Shown piece after piece: positions 12,201 to 24,269 of a stretch of DNA of 64,000 nucleotides; within the stretch, counting starts at the first letter, position 1, and the number at the start of each line of letters is the position of its first letter. Source of the stretch: Anaeramoeba flamelloides (Eukaryota; Metamonada; Anaeramoebidae); contig JANTQA010000012.1 of assembly GCA_027625915.1 (NCBI GenBank), positions 15,028,501 to 15,092,500 on the forward strand, read 5' to 3'. The notes under the pieces were generated by a model that was not told the origin of the DNA, searched no databases, and saw nothing but the letters and a program-made list of their open reading frames with translations. The translations under genes were made by a program, and so were the position numbers.

Positions 12201-13038
12201 AAACAAAATATTTATATTTTGTAATTGTTTTTTTCTAATTTGAGTTTTTTTAGATGATCAAGAGTGTTTCCAAAACTATTAGTTATTATCTCTTCAAAAA
12301 AATATCCTAAAATTAAATTTCATTAAAATTCATTATCACATTCATTTAAAAATTTTTTGACTCCAAAATATACCCTTTTTTCGAGACTAGAGACTTTTAA
12401 AAATCTTAGTTATACTTACAACAATAAATAAAACAATCTCAAGTTAATTAAGTTAGGTGATCTTGGTTTTATTGTTATACAACTTTATTACCAAGCCCTA
12501 TGTTAAATAAATTCATCGTTTTGAATAACTTTAAATTTTTTTTTTCAAATTAGTCTACGCTGATTGATATCTCATAGTATTTTCTCTCATAGAACTGAAA
12601 ATAAATCTATTTACATGGTAGTGTGTATAAATTATTCATAGAGCAACTTTGTTTGCTTGTTTCGAGTACTTGAACCAAAAAGTTTTCTGTTTAAATAACT
12701 TGTGAAAAAACCTTAAAATAATCAAAAAAATAGATGAAAAGAGAACAACACTTTAAAAATAAAATCAAAATTTGAATCTATTCCTTATTTTTATATAGTC
12801 AACCATCTCTTTCGCTGGATTATAATTTTTTAATGTTTTTTTGAATGTTACCAATCACAAAAAGAATAATCTTCAGAATGTTTTTGTTTACCTTTTGCTT
12901 GAACAAAAACCCTAAATGATTTGAATCTAAGATTATTAATTCTTATTAGTGAATAGAATTTTTAATTGATTTCTCAGTTACTTTAAATATTTTATTTTTT
13001 GTTATTTTGATTTATTTGTCTTAACTACAAAGAAAAAA

Positions 13039-14703
13039 ATGTTTGTGTTCTAAAAAATATTTAGTCTTGATCCATTTCAACCAAACAAAGTTTATTTATT
13101 TTACTTAACAAATGTGTTCCTTTTTTTTTTTCTTTTCTATTTATATTTTTATTGCTTCTTGCTAACCAACCTACGAAATTTTTGACAGGTCGTTCTTCAA
13201 TTTCAGTCTCACAACTTTTTCACCAAATGGTAAACTTCTTCAAATCGAGCACGCACTGAAGGCTGTTGAATCAGGTGCTACTTCACTTGGAATTAAAGGT
13301 TGGTATTTTTTTTTTTATTTTTTTTTTTATTTATTTTTTCCAGTAAATCTTCTTTTTTTTTTTGAAAAAAAAAAAAAAAAAAAAAAAAATCAAACAAAAA
13401 TAAAATTAAAAATTTAACCAATTTGTAGAGAATTTAAAAACAAACCAAATAAAAAAAAAATGATTCAACAAAACAAAATTAATTCCGATCTTGTCTCTTC
13501 AATTTCAAAAACTTTTCTTTTTAAAATTTTTTCTTTTTATTGTTTTTCTTTTGTCAAGATTAAGAATCGAGATCCCCCAAAAATGTAAAAAAAAAAAATC
13601 GAATAGTTGAAAAACAAAAGAGCAAATTTGGTTATTTTTGAAAAAAAAAACACCAACAATCAGCTTATTCCAATGTCCAACTTTTTTTTCTCTTTTTTCA
13701 TTTTTAATTTTTCTTAAATAATAACAAACAATTGTTTTAGCTTCAAATGGTGTTGTAATTGTAACTGTAAAGAAATTACCAACAACTTTAATCGATGAAA
13801 ACTCTGTAAAAAAGATCCAAAAATTGAATGATGGGATTGGTGTCATTTATTCAGGATTAGGGCCAGACTACAGAGTATTAATTTCAAAAGCTAGAAAAAA
13901 ATCACAACAATACTTCAAACAATATAACGAAATTATTCCGGTCAATATAATTTCAAGAAAAGTGGCAGGAATTATGCAAGAATTTACTCAGTCAGGGTAA
14001 AACTTTTCATCTTTTTGAATCTTTTTCTTTTTTATTATTTGTTGTCTTTATTTTTCAGATCCTCCACATTATTTTCTATTTTTTTTTTGTTTTTTCTTCT
14101 ATTTTCTTTTTTCTTTTTGAATCAAACAAATTTTTTTTTCTTTTTTTATTGAGGGGTGTTTGTTGGAGAAGTTATGAAGCTCCTTTAAAATTTATTTCTT
14201 TCTCATTTTTCCACAATTATCAAATTTAAATTTAAATTTCTTTTTTTCTTTTTTCTTCTTATTGTCATTTGTTTCTTGTTATTGACACTTGGATTCTAAA
14301 ATCAACAAAAACACAAACTTAAAATATCTCTATCATTGCGTCTCAAATATTAATCAAAATACAAAGTGGTGTAAGACCATTTGGAGTTTCATTGCTTGTT
14401 GCAGGATATGATCATAATGGACCACAATTATTCCAAGTCGATCCTAGTGGATCCTTTTGGGCATGGAAAGCAACTGCCATCGGGAAAAATTCTTCAAATT
14501 CAAAAAAATTCCTTGAAAAAAGATATAAGCCAGATATGGAAATCGAAGATGCAATTAACACAGCCATTCTAACACTTAAAGAAGGATTTGAAGGTGAAAT
14601 GGATGAATTTAATATTGAGGTTGGTGTAATTAAAAATGATAAGAAATTTAGAATTTTAGAACCAGAAGAAGTTAAAGATTATATTTCAGAACTCAACCTT
14701 TAA
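13039..14703 (+). CDS. PSMA2: 20S proteasome subunit alpha type-2
   Basis: Exons 13189-13298, 13741-13996 and 14367-14703, with matching phases (GTTGGT...TTTAG; GTAAAA...CAAAG), plus a proposed two-base first exon, AT at 13039-13040. The start codon would then be AT|G, split by a 148 bp intron (GTTTGT...GACAG). This gives 234 residues; human alpha-2 has 234. Visible landmarks are [19 protein letters not shown] (alpha-subunit N-terminal signature, His where Tyr is usual), the [12 protein letters not shown] block, [35 protein letters not shown] and FLEKRY. The subunit sits in the outer alpha ring of the 20S core, gating the chamber; alpha subunits lack the catalytic Thr. Exons from 13189 on are secure; the first exon is inference. 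Confidence 0.93.
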
Positions 14704-15644
14704 TTGAATGTATAATAATAAATAATTTGTAACTTAATCAAAAGTAAATATATCTATATATACATATCATTATATTTACTGATTAAGTTATGTTTAAAGT
14801 AGATGTTTTCTTTGAAACTTTTACACAATAATACTTCAGCAAAATTTTTTTAAAAAAAAATAAAACTATATTAACTTTATTAATACTAATTATTATTACT
14901 CAAGTGCGTACCCATTTTATCATAAATAAAAAGACAGATTTTTCATTTTTTTTTTTAAAGTTTCGATTTTTGGTGTTTTATTTTTATAATATGTCCTTAA
15001 TAAAATTAAGCACTATTTTTTTCTGATTAATATTTCTCCAAATTAAGTTTATAACTTAATTCAATTAACCACTGTGATAAAATTTTTTTAGAATAAAAAC
15101 ACTCTCAACTTTTGAATATCGAAAATATTTTTTGGAATTAGTGTGCACTTTTTTATTTTTTTTTGAAAAATTGGGGTTGAGAAAAGTTTGAAATCAAAGA
15201 ATAAGTTAATATATTAAATTAGAATGGTTTTCCAGAGAGTTTATCCTTTTAGTTTAACTTTTTTTTCTTTTTATCATTTAAAACTAAAAAAAACATTTGA
15301 GGACCAAATTAGTGCCTTTGGTGAGAAGAAAATTCCCATAATTTAGAATTTGTTTTAGTAAATGAGTTAAAACAAGATAGTGAATCTAAAAATATACATA
15401 ATTTCGAGTTTGAATTCAATGATTTTGGCAAAAAATGTTTTCAAGAAAAAGCTAAATTGAAACTTTATTTATTTTTATTTTATCATTTATTTTTTTAATT
15501 GTAATAATGGAAAGTATTTGATCAGTTTTCCATTTTTAGTGTTTTTTGGGTCGTAGGGACATATACTAACCTTTTTTTAACAAAGTTATCATTATTAAAA
15601 GTTAATAAAATTAAGAAATTAAAATTTCAAAATAACTTTTTTAT

Positions 15645-15930
15645 TTACCCTCATTTTCAAAAAGTGTAAACTTTTTAAGAATTAAAACTTTTGGTAAAGT
15701 TTTCTGTTTTAAAAAAGTGAAAAATTTTTCAGAAACAATTTTTTTCCCGTTTTAATAAAGTGACTTACCAACCTTTAAATATGGAAATAGGTTGGAGTAT
15801 GAAAAGTACTTTTTAAATATTAATATTTTCCACTTTATTAAAAATAGAAAACTACAAAAAAGTTTTAATACTGACAAAGACATAAAAAAAAAAAGTTTTC
15901 ACCTTTTTAAAATGACTATACTTGATAACT
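15645..15930. mobile_element. Family E inverted-repeat element, copy 1
   Basis: Imperfect inverted arms of roughly 80-90 bp share AGAATTAAAACTTTT and AAAGTTTTCTRTTTTAA near the left, with TTTTAATACTGACAAAG on the right. It resembles 41881-42173 and, more weakly, 23690-23920. The ends are approximate and no open frame is present. Confidence 0.5.
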
Positions 15931-16525
15931 AACGAAATATGTTAAATACAATTAGGATAATTTTTTCAAGGGAAATTTAAAATAAAGTGCGATTGACATG
16001 ATTTGTGTACTCGTTATCTTTTGAGTTTTTAAAAAATTCACATTTAATTTTTAGATTTATTGATTTATCTTGCACAATCCTAAAAAAAAAATAATTATTG
16101 GAACTGAAATAAAAAAAAAAAAAAAAAAAGATTAAAGGATCAGTATTCCATGACAAAACGACCTAATATTAAAATATATTCCTGGAAATATTGTCTACTT
16201 TCAAATTTTGTATATTTCAGGTGTCAAAAAATTCTAATTGAGTAAGAAACTCATAAATGAATAGCTTCTCCTGTGAGATTAATATATTTTTTTTTTGGAT
16301 TTATTCTAAAAAGTAAACATTTGAATTTATTTCATTTCTCACATTATACTAAATTTTCAGCTTATTAACTGTATTTTCGATCATCATTACACAGTATAGT
16401 TTCTTTCTCTTGACTATTAATATAAAGATAATTATTTTTTATAGTATAATTCTTTTGGATCAACAAAAAAAAAAATGATTAATTCAACATATTGAAAAAA
16501 AAATACAAGTATTATTTTAAATATA

Positions 16526-16718
16526 CAGCCAGTTTCGCTTTTAAGACACAAACTTTTAACTAAATTTAATGCACAAAAAAATCACAATTTAAATCCCAAA
16601 ATTTGGAATTTCTTTTTACACAAATTATTTTACTAGAATCTGATTTTTTGCCTTAATTTGAGATTTTACATACCTTAAATTTAGTTGAAAGTTTGTGTCT
16701 TAAAATTGAAACTGACTG
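16526..16718. mobile_element. Compact TA-flanked MITE (family H), 193 bp
   Basis: Between TA at 16524-16525 and TA at 16719-16720. The outermost ~45 bp on each side are near-perfect inverted repeats (left CAGCCAGTTTCGCTTTTAAG, right CTTAAAATTGAAACTGACTG). CAGT-type termini with a TA duplication are typical of Tc1/mariner-type non-autonomous elements. It has no coding capacity; only one copy is seen here. Confidence 0.75.
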
Positions 16719-19596
16719 TATTTAAAATTCAATTTTAAACATTTAATAATTCACAGAAAGTTAGATCAATAAAAAAAATAAGGTGATCTGAACAAATTTG
16801 GAATTGGTAAAAAAGTGCAATTTTTTCATCATTTTACATAACTAAATAGGGGATTAATTTTAAAAAACTAATAATTTATCTCTTTATTTTAAGAATTTTC
16901 ATATGAAATGGTTTATAATGATAAAATACATAATATTTTTTTGAAATTTAAAAATATACTAAAGTTAAATATTTTTGTGAATTTTAAGACAAAATACCCT
17001 TTTCAACTGAAAAAATCAAAGTTTAATTATTTTCACTATTTTTAACTGAATTAATTGCAATTCCTTGGAAAGGGATATTTACCCCAAAAGATTTTTTCAA
17101 AGTAAATTGCCTTCATTTGTTTTTAGGCAATAAAAAAACCTTTCTGAAAAACCCAAAACTATTTGATTTTAATGTTTCCTGGGAGATAAAATATGATACT
17201 AGAAATAGATAAATAATTTAGAATAAAGATAATTCAAGCGAATTTAAAATATTATAATTTTTTTTTTGTGTATTTTATAATAAAATCAAAAAAATTCGTT
17301 ATTTATCCCAAAACTTTAATATTTTTGAATAAAGTATGGCAAAATTTAAAGATATTTTTTTATATGTGATGTAAAGTTCGATCTATTTCATTTTAAATTA
17401 TAGTTATATCTTTACATTAATCTATAACATTTTTTATAATTGAGTTAATTCTTATAATAGAATGAAGTTTTTTCTACTTTTGGAACGAGCAGTTTTGGAT
17501 TTGGAAATGATCAACCCTATGATATCATTTTGATTCATAAATTAATTTTCAATAATTAAAGGTGAAAATAATAACAAATTATCTTAAACATTCAAGAATC
17601 AAAAAAGTTAAAATATTAATACTATTGGAGTTTACAATCAATTGAAGAATTTTTTTTTTTTTTTTTTTACTATTTTTAATTTTGGGTATTTATAAATTCA
17701 TGGAATGGGTATAGTTTCTAAACGTTGAAGATATAAACACCTTTTTAATCAAATCCAGTCAAACAAAATTAAATCAAAACAATATAAATCAACTCTGTAT
17801 GATAATAATTTTTGACTGGGAAGAGTAATATAAACAAACAATTTTACAAAATATTATGTAATTTCAACATTAATTATTGATCGTTCAAAGTTTGATAATA
17901 ATAACTAATCTTATGTGATTTTTCTATTAAAATGAACTCAACTAAACTATTCAATCAATTATTAGAAAATAAAATCTATTTAGTTCAAAGAGGTTGTATA
18001 ATTTTCAAATAATTAAAATAGGCTGAGATAATGAAATAAAATAAAAAAAATTATAAAAATCAAAATTATTTCCATATCGAATGAAACACTATTATTGTTA
18101 TTCTTCCAACTATTTAAATCACCAAAATTTTGAAATCTTATAGTTTTTTATTTTTGTAAAACTACTTTTTTTCCACTAAAAAAAGTTCATTTTCAGAATA
18201 TTATTTTGAGTATCAGACTTTTTATGGGGTGTGGTGTATATTTAGGGGAAAAAAAGTGACACTTGGACCTTTTTTTTCTATCTGTTGAAAAAAATTATCA
18301 AATCAATTGTTTTTAACAAAAAGTAGTAAAGTATCTCATTTTCAAATATTTTTACCTATTTTTTGTTTTGTGCTAAAACAAAAACCAAATCCAAAAAAAT
18401 AGATCGACCATTAAAATTGAATTCTAAAAAACTAAATAATTTCATGAAATCTAAAATTTTAGTTTTTGCAATTTTTTATATTCAAGATTTGAATTTTATA
18501 CATCGATAAAAGTGAATTTATTAGATTTTTTGATGATATTATTATTCGAATTGATCTTCAATTGTCTTTAAGAGATTGACGTTTGATATTTTCAAAATTG
18601 AGACAATTTCATTTTAACATACCTTTATTTATCTGTGAAAAATAAGAAAAATGATGATTTAGAAAGTTTTCCATTTTTTTCTATTTTAACAATTCAAACC
18701 AATTTAAAGATTTTTTTATTGGCTGGTTACCTTTTTTTCAATTTGTCAATAACCAACAAGCTATTAATGTCATTTTTTATTTTTTATCTTCAATTCTCGT
18801 CAAAAGTTTGAAAAAATTAAAGAATAATAAAGCTATCTAATTTTCACAATTTAAAATTTAAAAAAAATTTTTCAAATTATTTAGAGATATCAACTGTTGG
18901 GAGTTTGATAGTATAAATTTTTCTAAAAATTGAATAATTAGAGTTTTTTATTGACACAATTGTGGTCCTGTATTTATGATCAAAAGGAACTAAAAAAAAA
19001 AATCCAAACTGTCTCAATTTTATTTTTGGTGAGTAATTTGATTCAAATAAATATGTAAAAAACTTTTCCAGATAAGATTAGTTGCACCTATTTCCTTGAA
19101 TACACATAACTTAAGATGCGCTCGCTTGCTTAAAAAGACATTATTTCTTTTTTTTTTGTTTCCAATTAAGGTTAAACAGAATATTAAATAATTTGTCAAC
19201 ATACATTTCAACAAAATAATTTTTTCTCTTTTGATAAAAATACATTTTTAAACTTCTTTGATTAAGTGAGGTTATTGAACATGTTTACTTTATAAAAATA
19301 AGAAACTTTCAATCATAATTCAAAAAGTTAGTTCCTTTTTCGATAAAAGTATTTTTTCTAATCTTATTAGGTGAGATACCCAATTTGTAAATTGTTTAAT
19401 GCCAAAATCATCTGTGACGAAATAGACCCTAATTTTCAAAAGTTACAAAAAGAATAAAAAATAAAAAAGAGGAACAACATCATAAAAAAGCCAACACAAT
19501 TGCAAATTCGAAAGAAGGTTCAAAAATAGAAATCTGATCAGAAATTAATTTGAAATCTTTATTTTTTTCTCCTTCACAAATTCGATCTACTTGAAA

Positions 19597-20616
19597 ATGA
19601 AAAATATAAATTTTTCATCTGAACTACAAAACCACCCTGAACTAGCAAGGATCAAAACAGAATTTCAAAATATAAAATCGTATAATGAACGCTTTGGGTA
19701 TTTAATGAAACTCTTGCCACATTGCTTCAGTGGTCTTAAAGAGCGACAACTTACAAAGAATTGGATTCACAAATATTCCGATGCGATGGATCACAAAGGA
19801 CCCAAGAAAGTTAAAATCCGCAAGGACTGCATTTCGGATTTGTCCCAGTTGACACACAAGTCAAGAAGGACAATTGAACGGGGCGTGAACATTTTTATGA
19901 AGAAGAATTACGGGCTATCGAATTGTTCATGTTATTCAAGAGATTGGTTAATCTTTGCAAAAAAGAATATCGAGGATCGTGATTGTGTTGAACGAAGAAA
20001 AAGAAAACGAAAGCACAAACGGAACAAAAAGGATACACACAAAAAAAAATTTTCTCTGAAAAATAAAAACGCTCTCTCAAAAATAATTTTTAAGAACCCT
20101 CACCCTTGCATTCAAAGTGGTAAGATTCGAAGTCACACTAAGAGATATAAAAATTCTGAGAAAAATAAACACAACCTACCAAATAATTACGGTCGCTACA
20201 ATCTTTTCCAGAAAAGCCCCAAAAATAACAAAAATAATTTGGACTTTAACACCAAACCAAACAATAATATTAAACTCCAACAGTTTGCCCACAAACAAGA
20301 ACCAACACCCCTAAAAATAAAAAATAAAAAATTTATTCGGAAAGATCACTTCCAAAATAAAACAGCAAAAACTTCTCATTTCTCAAATGATCAAAAGAAT
20401 GTACCAGAGAAAAACACAAACCCCTTTAAATATAACAGGAATTTAGGTGAACTTCGTGCAGATGTTGACCAAGTTGATTTTAAGGATTTCCGATTACCAA
20501 TTGAAAGAATTGAATTAATCAATAACGAAATGGAATTTTTTGATTTTGGAAAGAATTATTTGGATCCTACTTTTTTGGTTTTTTGTGACACAATTATCAA
20601 AGACCCCAACTTTTAA
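19597..20616 (+). CDS. Basic orphan protein, possible nucleic-acid binder
   Basis: A single-exon frame of 339 residues starting at ATG 19597. I do not recognise the family. The first ~120 residues look folded and compositionally normal (NHPELARIKTEFQNI, LPHCFSGLKERQLTKNWI, DCISDLSQLTHKSRRTIERG, CSCYSRDW) and could hold a helix-turn-helix-like segment around LTHKSRRTIERGVNIFMKKN. The middle is Lys/Arg/Asn-rich and low complexity. The last ~50 residues are again ordered and acidic (VDQVDFKDFRLPIERIELI, FDFGKNYLDPTFLVF). Higher GC and varied codons in the first third, against its surroundings, support real coding. No signal peptide or membrane span is seen. A basic nuclear protein is the plainest guess; a domesticated transposon fragment cannot be excluded. 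Confidence 0.7.
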   Translation: MKNINFSSELQNHPELARIKTEFQNIKSYNERFGYLMKLLPHCFSGLKERQLTKNWIHKYSDAMDHKGPKKVKIRKDCISDLSQLTHKSRRTIERGVNIFMKKNYGLSNCSCYSRDWLIFAKKNIEDRDCVERRKRKRKHKRNKKDTHKKKFSLKNKNALSKIIFKNPHPCIQSGKIRSHTKRYKNSEKNKHNLPNNYGRYNLFQKSPKNNKNNLDFNTKPNNNIKLQQFAHKQEPTPLKIKNKKFIRKDHFQNKTAKTSHFSNDQKNVPEKNTNPFKYNRNLGELRADVDQVDFKDFRLPIERIELINNEMEFFDFGKNYLDPTFLVFCDTIIKDPNF

Positions 20617-21219
20617 TATTTTAAAACTCTTTCCAATTTTTTTCCCTTTTATTTTGTATTAAAAAATTTGATTTTTTTTTTTGAAATGAATTCTGATATA
20701 TAAATCTCTTTTTTATTTTTAAGGTTTACAAGTTTTTGATTGAACAGTTTAAGAAAAAGTTATTTTTAAAAAAGTTGTTCTAGGTTTAAACAATTTCCAA
20801 TTTATGTTTTGATTTACAATACTGGTAAAACAATTTTGTAAAACAGTAAACTCAAAATAAAATGATGTTTCATATATTACTTCCAAGTTGGCTTTAAAAT
20901 ATTGAAAATTTGAGTTTAATTTTCAGATTTCTTGATTTTTCTCACTATATCTCAAAAAACCTTTAATTATTGGAACTGAAAAAAAAAAAAATCAATAAAT
21001 TAAATAACAAATAAAATAACCAGAAAACTGATTTATTTTATTTATTAAATTTGATTAGTGAATCACAATGGAGAAATAATTGTAAAAATTTCAATGAAAA
21101 TATATTTTGTTATAATTTAATAATTTTCAAATTGAAAATTTCTGATAGATCATATAAAAAAATAATTGGGTACCAAAAAATAAAATTAATAAAAGACTGA
21201 TTGGTAAATTTCTGAAAAT

Positions 21220-21900
21220 GCGATTATTTGAGAGAAAAACAATTTTTTTTTATTTTGTGTCTTTATTGATTTCTAAACTTACAAAAGGTTTAAATGTGTG
21301 TTGATACTTTGTTATTTATATCAAAAAAAAAAAAAAAATTGTCCCAATAGAAGAAAAAATATGAATTGGTTGAAAACGACAGTTTTTACTTAAAAATGCA
21401 AATTTTGAAATTTTCAAAATTTGCGAATATTTGCAATTTATTTTACATTTTATTAAACATATTATTGTATTTAACATTTTATTTAACATTTTATCTAGGC
21501 GGGTTAGGCAGGATTAGTATATTTTAGTTGAGTGACCTACCCTATTCCACTAGTCCAACACAATTCTAACACGCTCTAACGTACCCTACTTACCCTACTT
21601 ACCCTACTATACCCACATGTTAAAAATGTTAAATAAAATGTTAAATAAAATATTAAATAAATCACAAATATTCGTAAATTTTGAAAATTTCAAAATTTGG
21701 ATATTTGGGTAAAAATTGTCGTTTTTAACCAATTCATATTTTTTATTCTATTGATCCAAAAAAATTTTTTTGATATGAATAACAAACTATTAGCACACAT
21801 ACGTAAACGCTTTGTAAGTCTAGACCCGATTACAGATACAAATTAAAAAAATATTATTTTTCTTGCAAATAATCTCATCGTAAATAATCACAATTTTGGT
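21220..21900. repeat. Large foldback repeat with a C/G-rich apex
   Basis: Left arm 21220-21495 and right arm 21617-21900 are imperfect inverted repeats. Examples are ATGAATTGGTT against AACCAATTCAT, TGTTATTTATATC against GATATGAATAACA, and the nested TTTAACATTTTATTTAACA against TGTTAAATAAAATGTTAAA. The ~120 bp between them is much richer in G+C and contains four CCC runs spaced by 6, 6 and 7 bases (21584-21614). No open frame. Termini and any target duplication were not resolved, so a transposon origin is only likely. Confidence 0.65.
21584..21614 (-). other. G-quadruplex-forming motif
   Basis: The plus strand reads C3-N6-C3-N6-C3-N7-C3, so the minus strand meets the usual G3+N1-7 x4 pattern. 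The unit TACCCTACT repeats in tandem. It sits at the apex of the foldback. Confidence 0.7.
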
Positions 21901-23689
21901 ATATTCACTAACCATTGAAGTCATATTGTCATTTATAAATTCTATTCAAGAAAAATTTGTTATTATTCTATTATAAAATTTGTTTGTTCAAAATAATTTT
22001 TTCTTGAAGATATTTGGAAATTAATTAATTTTATTCTCAAAAATCTAAATTAATTTTTTTCTGAGGAGAATGAATTAAATTGTTATAATAGTTCTTTTAA
22101 ATAAGATCAAAAAATTTATAAATTAATTTTTCAAAATTAAAAATTTTTTGGGAATTTTAATTCATTTTTTAAAAAATAGAAAAAAACTTTTTTAAATCAT
22201 TAAAGAATAAATAATTTTTGCGAAATAGATCCCAATTTAATTGATGAACAGGCCATTAAAAATCTTTCAAAGATTCATTTATTAAATGACCTATAACTAT
22301 ATTAATTTTATTGGCTAAGATTCGAATTGGAATATTAATTATTACATATAACCAAAATAAAAAATTTTTTTCCAAATCAATACTTTTCAACATAAAAATC
22401 AAAAAATGTTTTCCCCATTTTCAAAAATTAACTTAATTGTTAAAAAAATAATAGGGTACTTTTTTTCATTTTATATTGGAAACAGGTAAGATTTAATTTT
22501 TCAAAAAAGAGACTCAAATTAATAAATTTTATAGAAGAGGTTAACTCATTCATTTCATCAGTCGAAACACACTTTACAAAAAAAGTTTTTATCAAGATCT
22601 AGATGAGATCTCATTTTTATTTTTAAAAAATAGTACACCCTTAAATGATTTTTTTTACTAGGATAATGACTGTGTCTATCCACTCTTTCAATGAAACGGC
22701 CTCGATTAAAAATTTGTGTTTTATTTGTCCTCTATTTGGAATTAATTTGTTATTTTTATAAAATAAGGAATGGTTGTGTGAGTTTCTTCTCTTTAAATTT
22801 CTGTTCATTAAAGTATGGAAAGTTTTTTTTAACCTCAAAAGGTTGTCCTGCAATTTTCAATTTTTAGTATTTTTTCATTGGGTAATAATTGCTCTTATAT
22901 TGGAAATATTTCAAAGCTAAAGCAATATTTAAAGAGATGTGTTGTTATAGTTGTTGTTGGTTGTGAGTTTTAAAGATCATTTTTATTGTATCTCTTTGAA
23001 AATTTCGTTTCTTTGGATTTTTTTATTTGTCAAAAATTACTTTGATTTTTAAAAAGTTTTATGATTTGACAAATAAATTTAAAAATTAAAATAGAGTAAA
23101 ATAAAAGACTCAAAATGAATTCTACCCAGATGAAATTGAATTAATATTTAAAAAAGAATTATTTCAGATATCTAAGCATACATATTATTGGATGTTTTTG
23201 AGATTGTAGAATGGGATTATTTTTACAATAAAACCCTTTTATATAATATTTTGAAAAACTGATAGATCTTGCATTTTTCTTCTTATAATTCTAGTAGTAT
23301 TTGAATAAACAAAACCCTATATAGAATTTTATCAAAATTGGTACATTATTAACGAATTGATAAACGAAATCAAGGTCGACCCAATTAGTTGTATCAAATT
23401 TAGTCAACTCAAAATTCTCACTTTTAAAGATTAAGTGTTTTCTAATACTAAATCATTAACTATAAATCACATAAATGTTGGGAAAGTTTAAATCAGTATA
23501 CTTTATATTTTGCTTTTTTGAATAAATTTTATGCCATTAGTTGGAATTAGTTTAATACATTTTCTCCAGTAATTCCTTATATTAAGTGTGGTGATATCTT
23601 TTGGATAAACTGAAAATTGCAATAAAAAAGGGTGGGGTGGGGTTAATTTAAGAAATAAAAAAACAAATAGAATAAAACTATTTGAAAAA

Positions 23690-23920
23690 AGTTGGTACTT
23701 TATTTGTATGGGATTATCAGAAATAAAAATTGTTTAAAGTTTTCTATTTTAATAAAGTAAAGAATTTTTTTAAAAAAAGTACTTTTCTTCAGGTTCCAGG
23801 CTCTATTTCAAATTTATAGTTTGAACCCTCTCTTTTTTAAAAAACAGTAAACATTCGAAAAGTTTTGATTCTGACAAATTTTTCACTTTGTGAATATAAA
23901 AAACTTGAAAAAACTAATAC
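23690..23920. mobile_element. Family E inverted-repeat element, copy 2 (degraded)
   Basis: The left half carries AAAGTTTTCTATTTTAATAA, and the right half AAAAGTTTTGATTCTGACAA, matching inverted blocks of the E copies at 15.6 and 41.9 kb. A further partial arm may continue to about 24010. Limits are approximate. Confidence 0.4.
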
Positions 23921-24269
23921 AGTCTTTTTAAAAACGATAGGACTTTTTTAAAAATAGAAAGCCTTAAAATAATTCGAAAAAAATACTTCACTTTTTTAAG
24001 AAGGTTGTATAAAATTATACCCCTTTTAAATTTCAAAGTCCATAATGCAGTTCGAAAAAATTTTAAAAAACAAAAACCTTCATTTAATGAACAAAAAAAC
24101 TGAGTCGAATAAAATGGTCAAACCATTATTTTCACTACGGCATTGTATAGATCGAAAACTTTGACAAAAAAAAAAAAAAAATAAAAATTAAAAAAAAAAA
24201 AATAATGGATGCTTAAAAGGGAATCAAAGTGAATTTTTATATTTGAATATAAAATAATTACAATAAAGA

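Larger units (their letters stand above)
8674..13038. other. Intergenic region upstream of PSMA2
   Basis: About 4.4 kb between the divergently transcribed TRAP-like gene and PSMA2, so it must hold both promoters; no conserved promoter motif could be recognised. It contains SINE-like copy B1 (11058-11297), a G-type repeat near 12060-12200 and a G8 run near 11782. No exon seen. Confidence 0.65.
14704..19596. other. Intergenic region downstream of PSMA2
   Basis: About 4.9 kb without a credible exon. AATAAT/AATAAA signals follow the PSMA2 stop at once (14709-14725). It contains an E element (about 15645-15930) and a compact TA-flanked element (16526-16718). The rest is AT-rich sequence with poly-A/T runs; I see nothing else in it. 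Confidence 0.65.
20617..24269. other. Intergenic region between the orphan gene and kaptin
   Basis: About 3.7 kb, convergent to both flanking genes' 3' ends. It contains the large foldback with a G-quadruplex apex (about 21220-21900) and an E-like inverted repeat (about 23690-23920). No credible exon. Confidence 0.65.

Noticed and set aside
13505-13846. 113-codon minus-strand frame across PSMA2 intron and exon 2
   Set aside because: It is antisense to a well-supported exon and low in complexity.
15545-15572. ACATATACTAA string reminiscent of U6 snRNA
   Set aside because: It lacks the ACAGAGA box and the rest of the U6 body; chance in AT-rich DNA.
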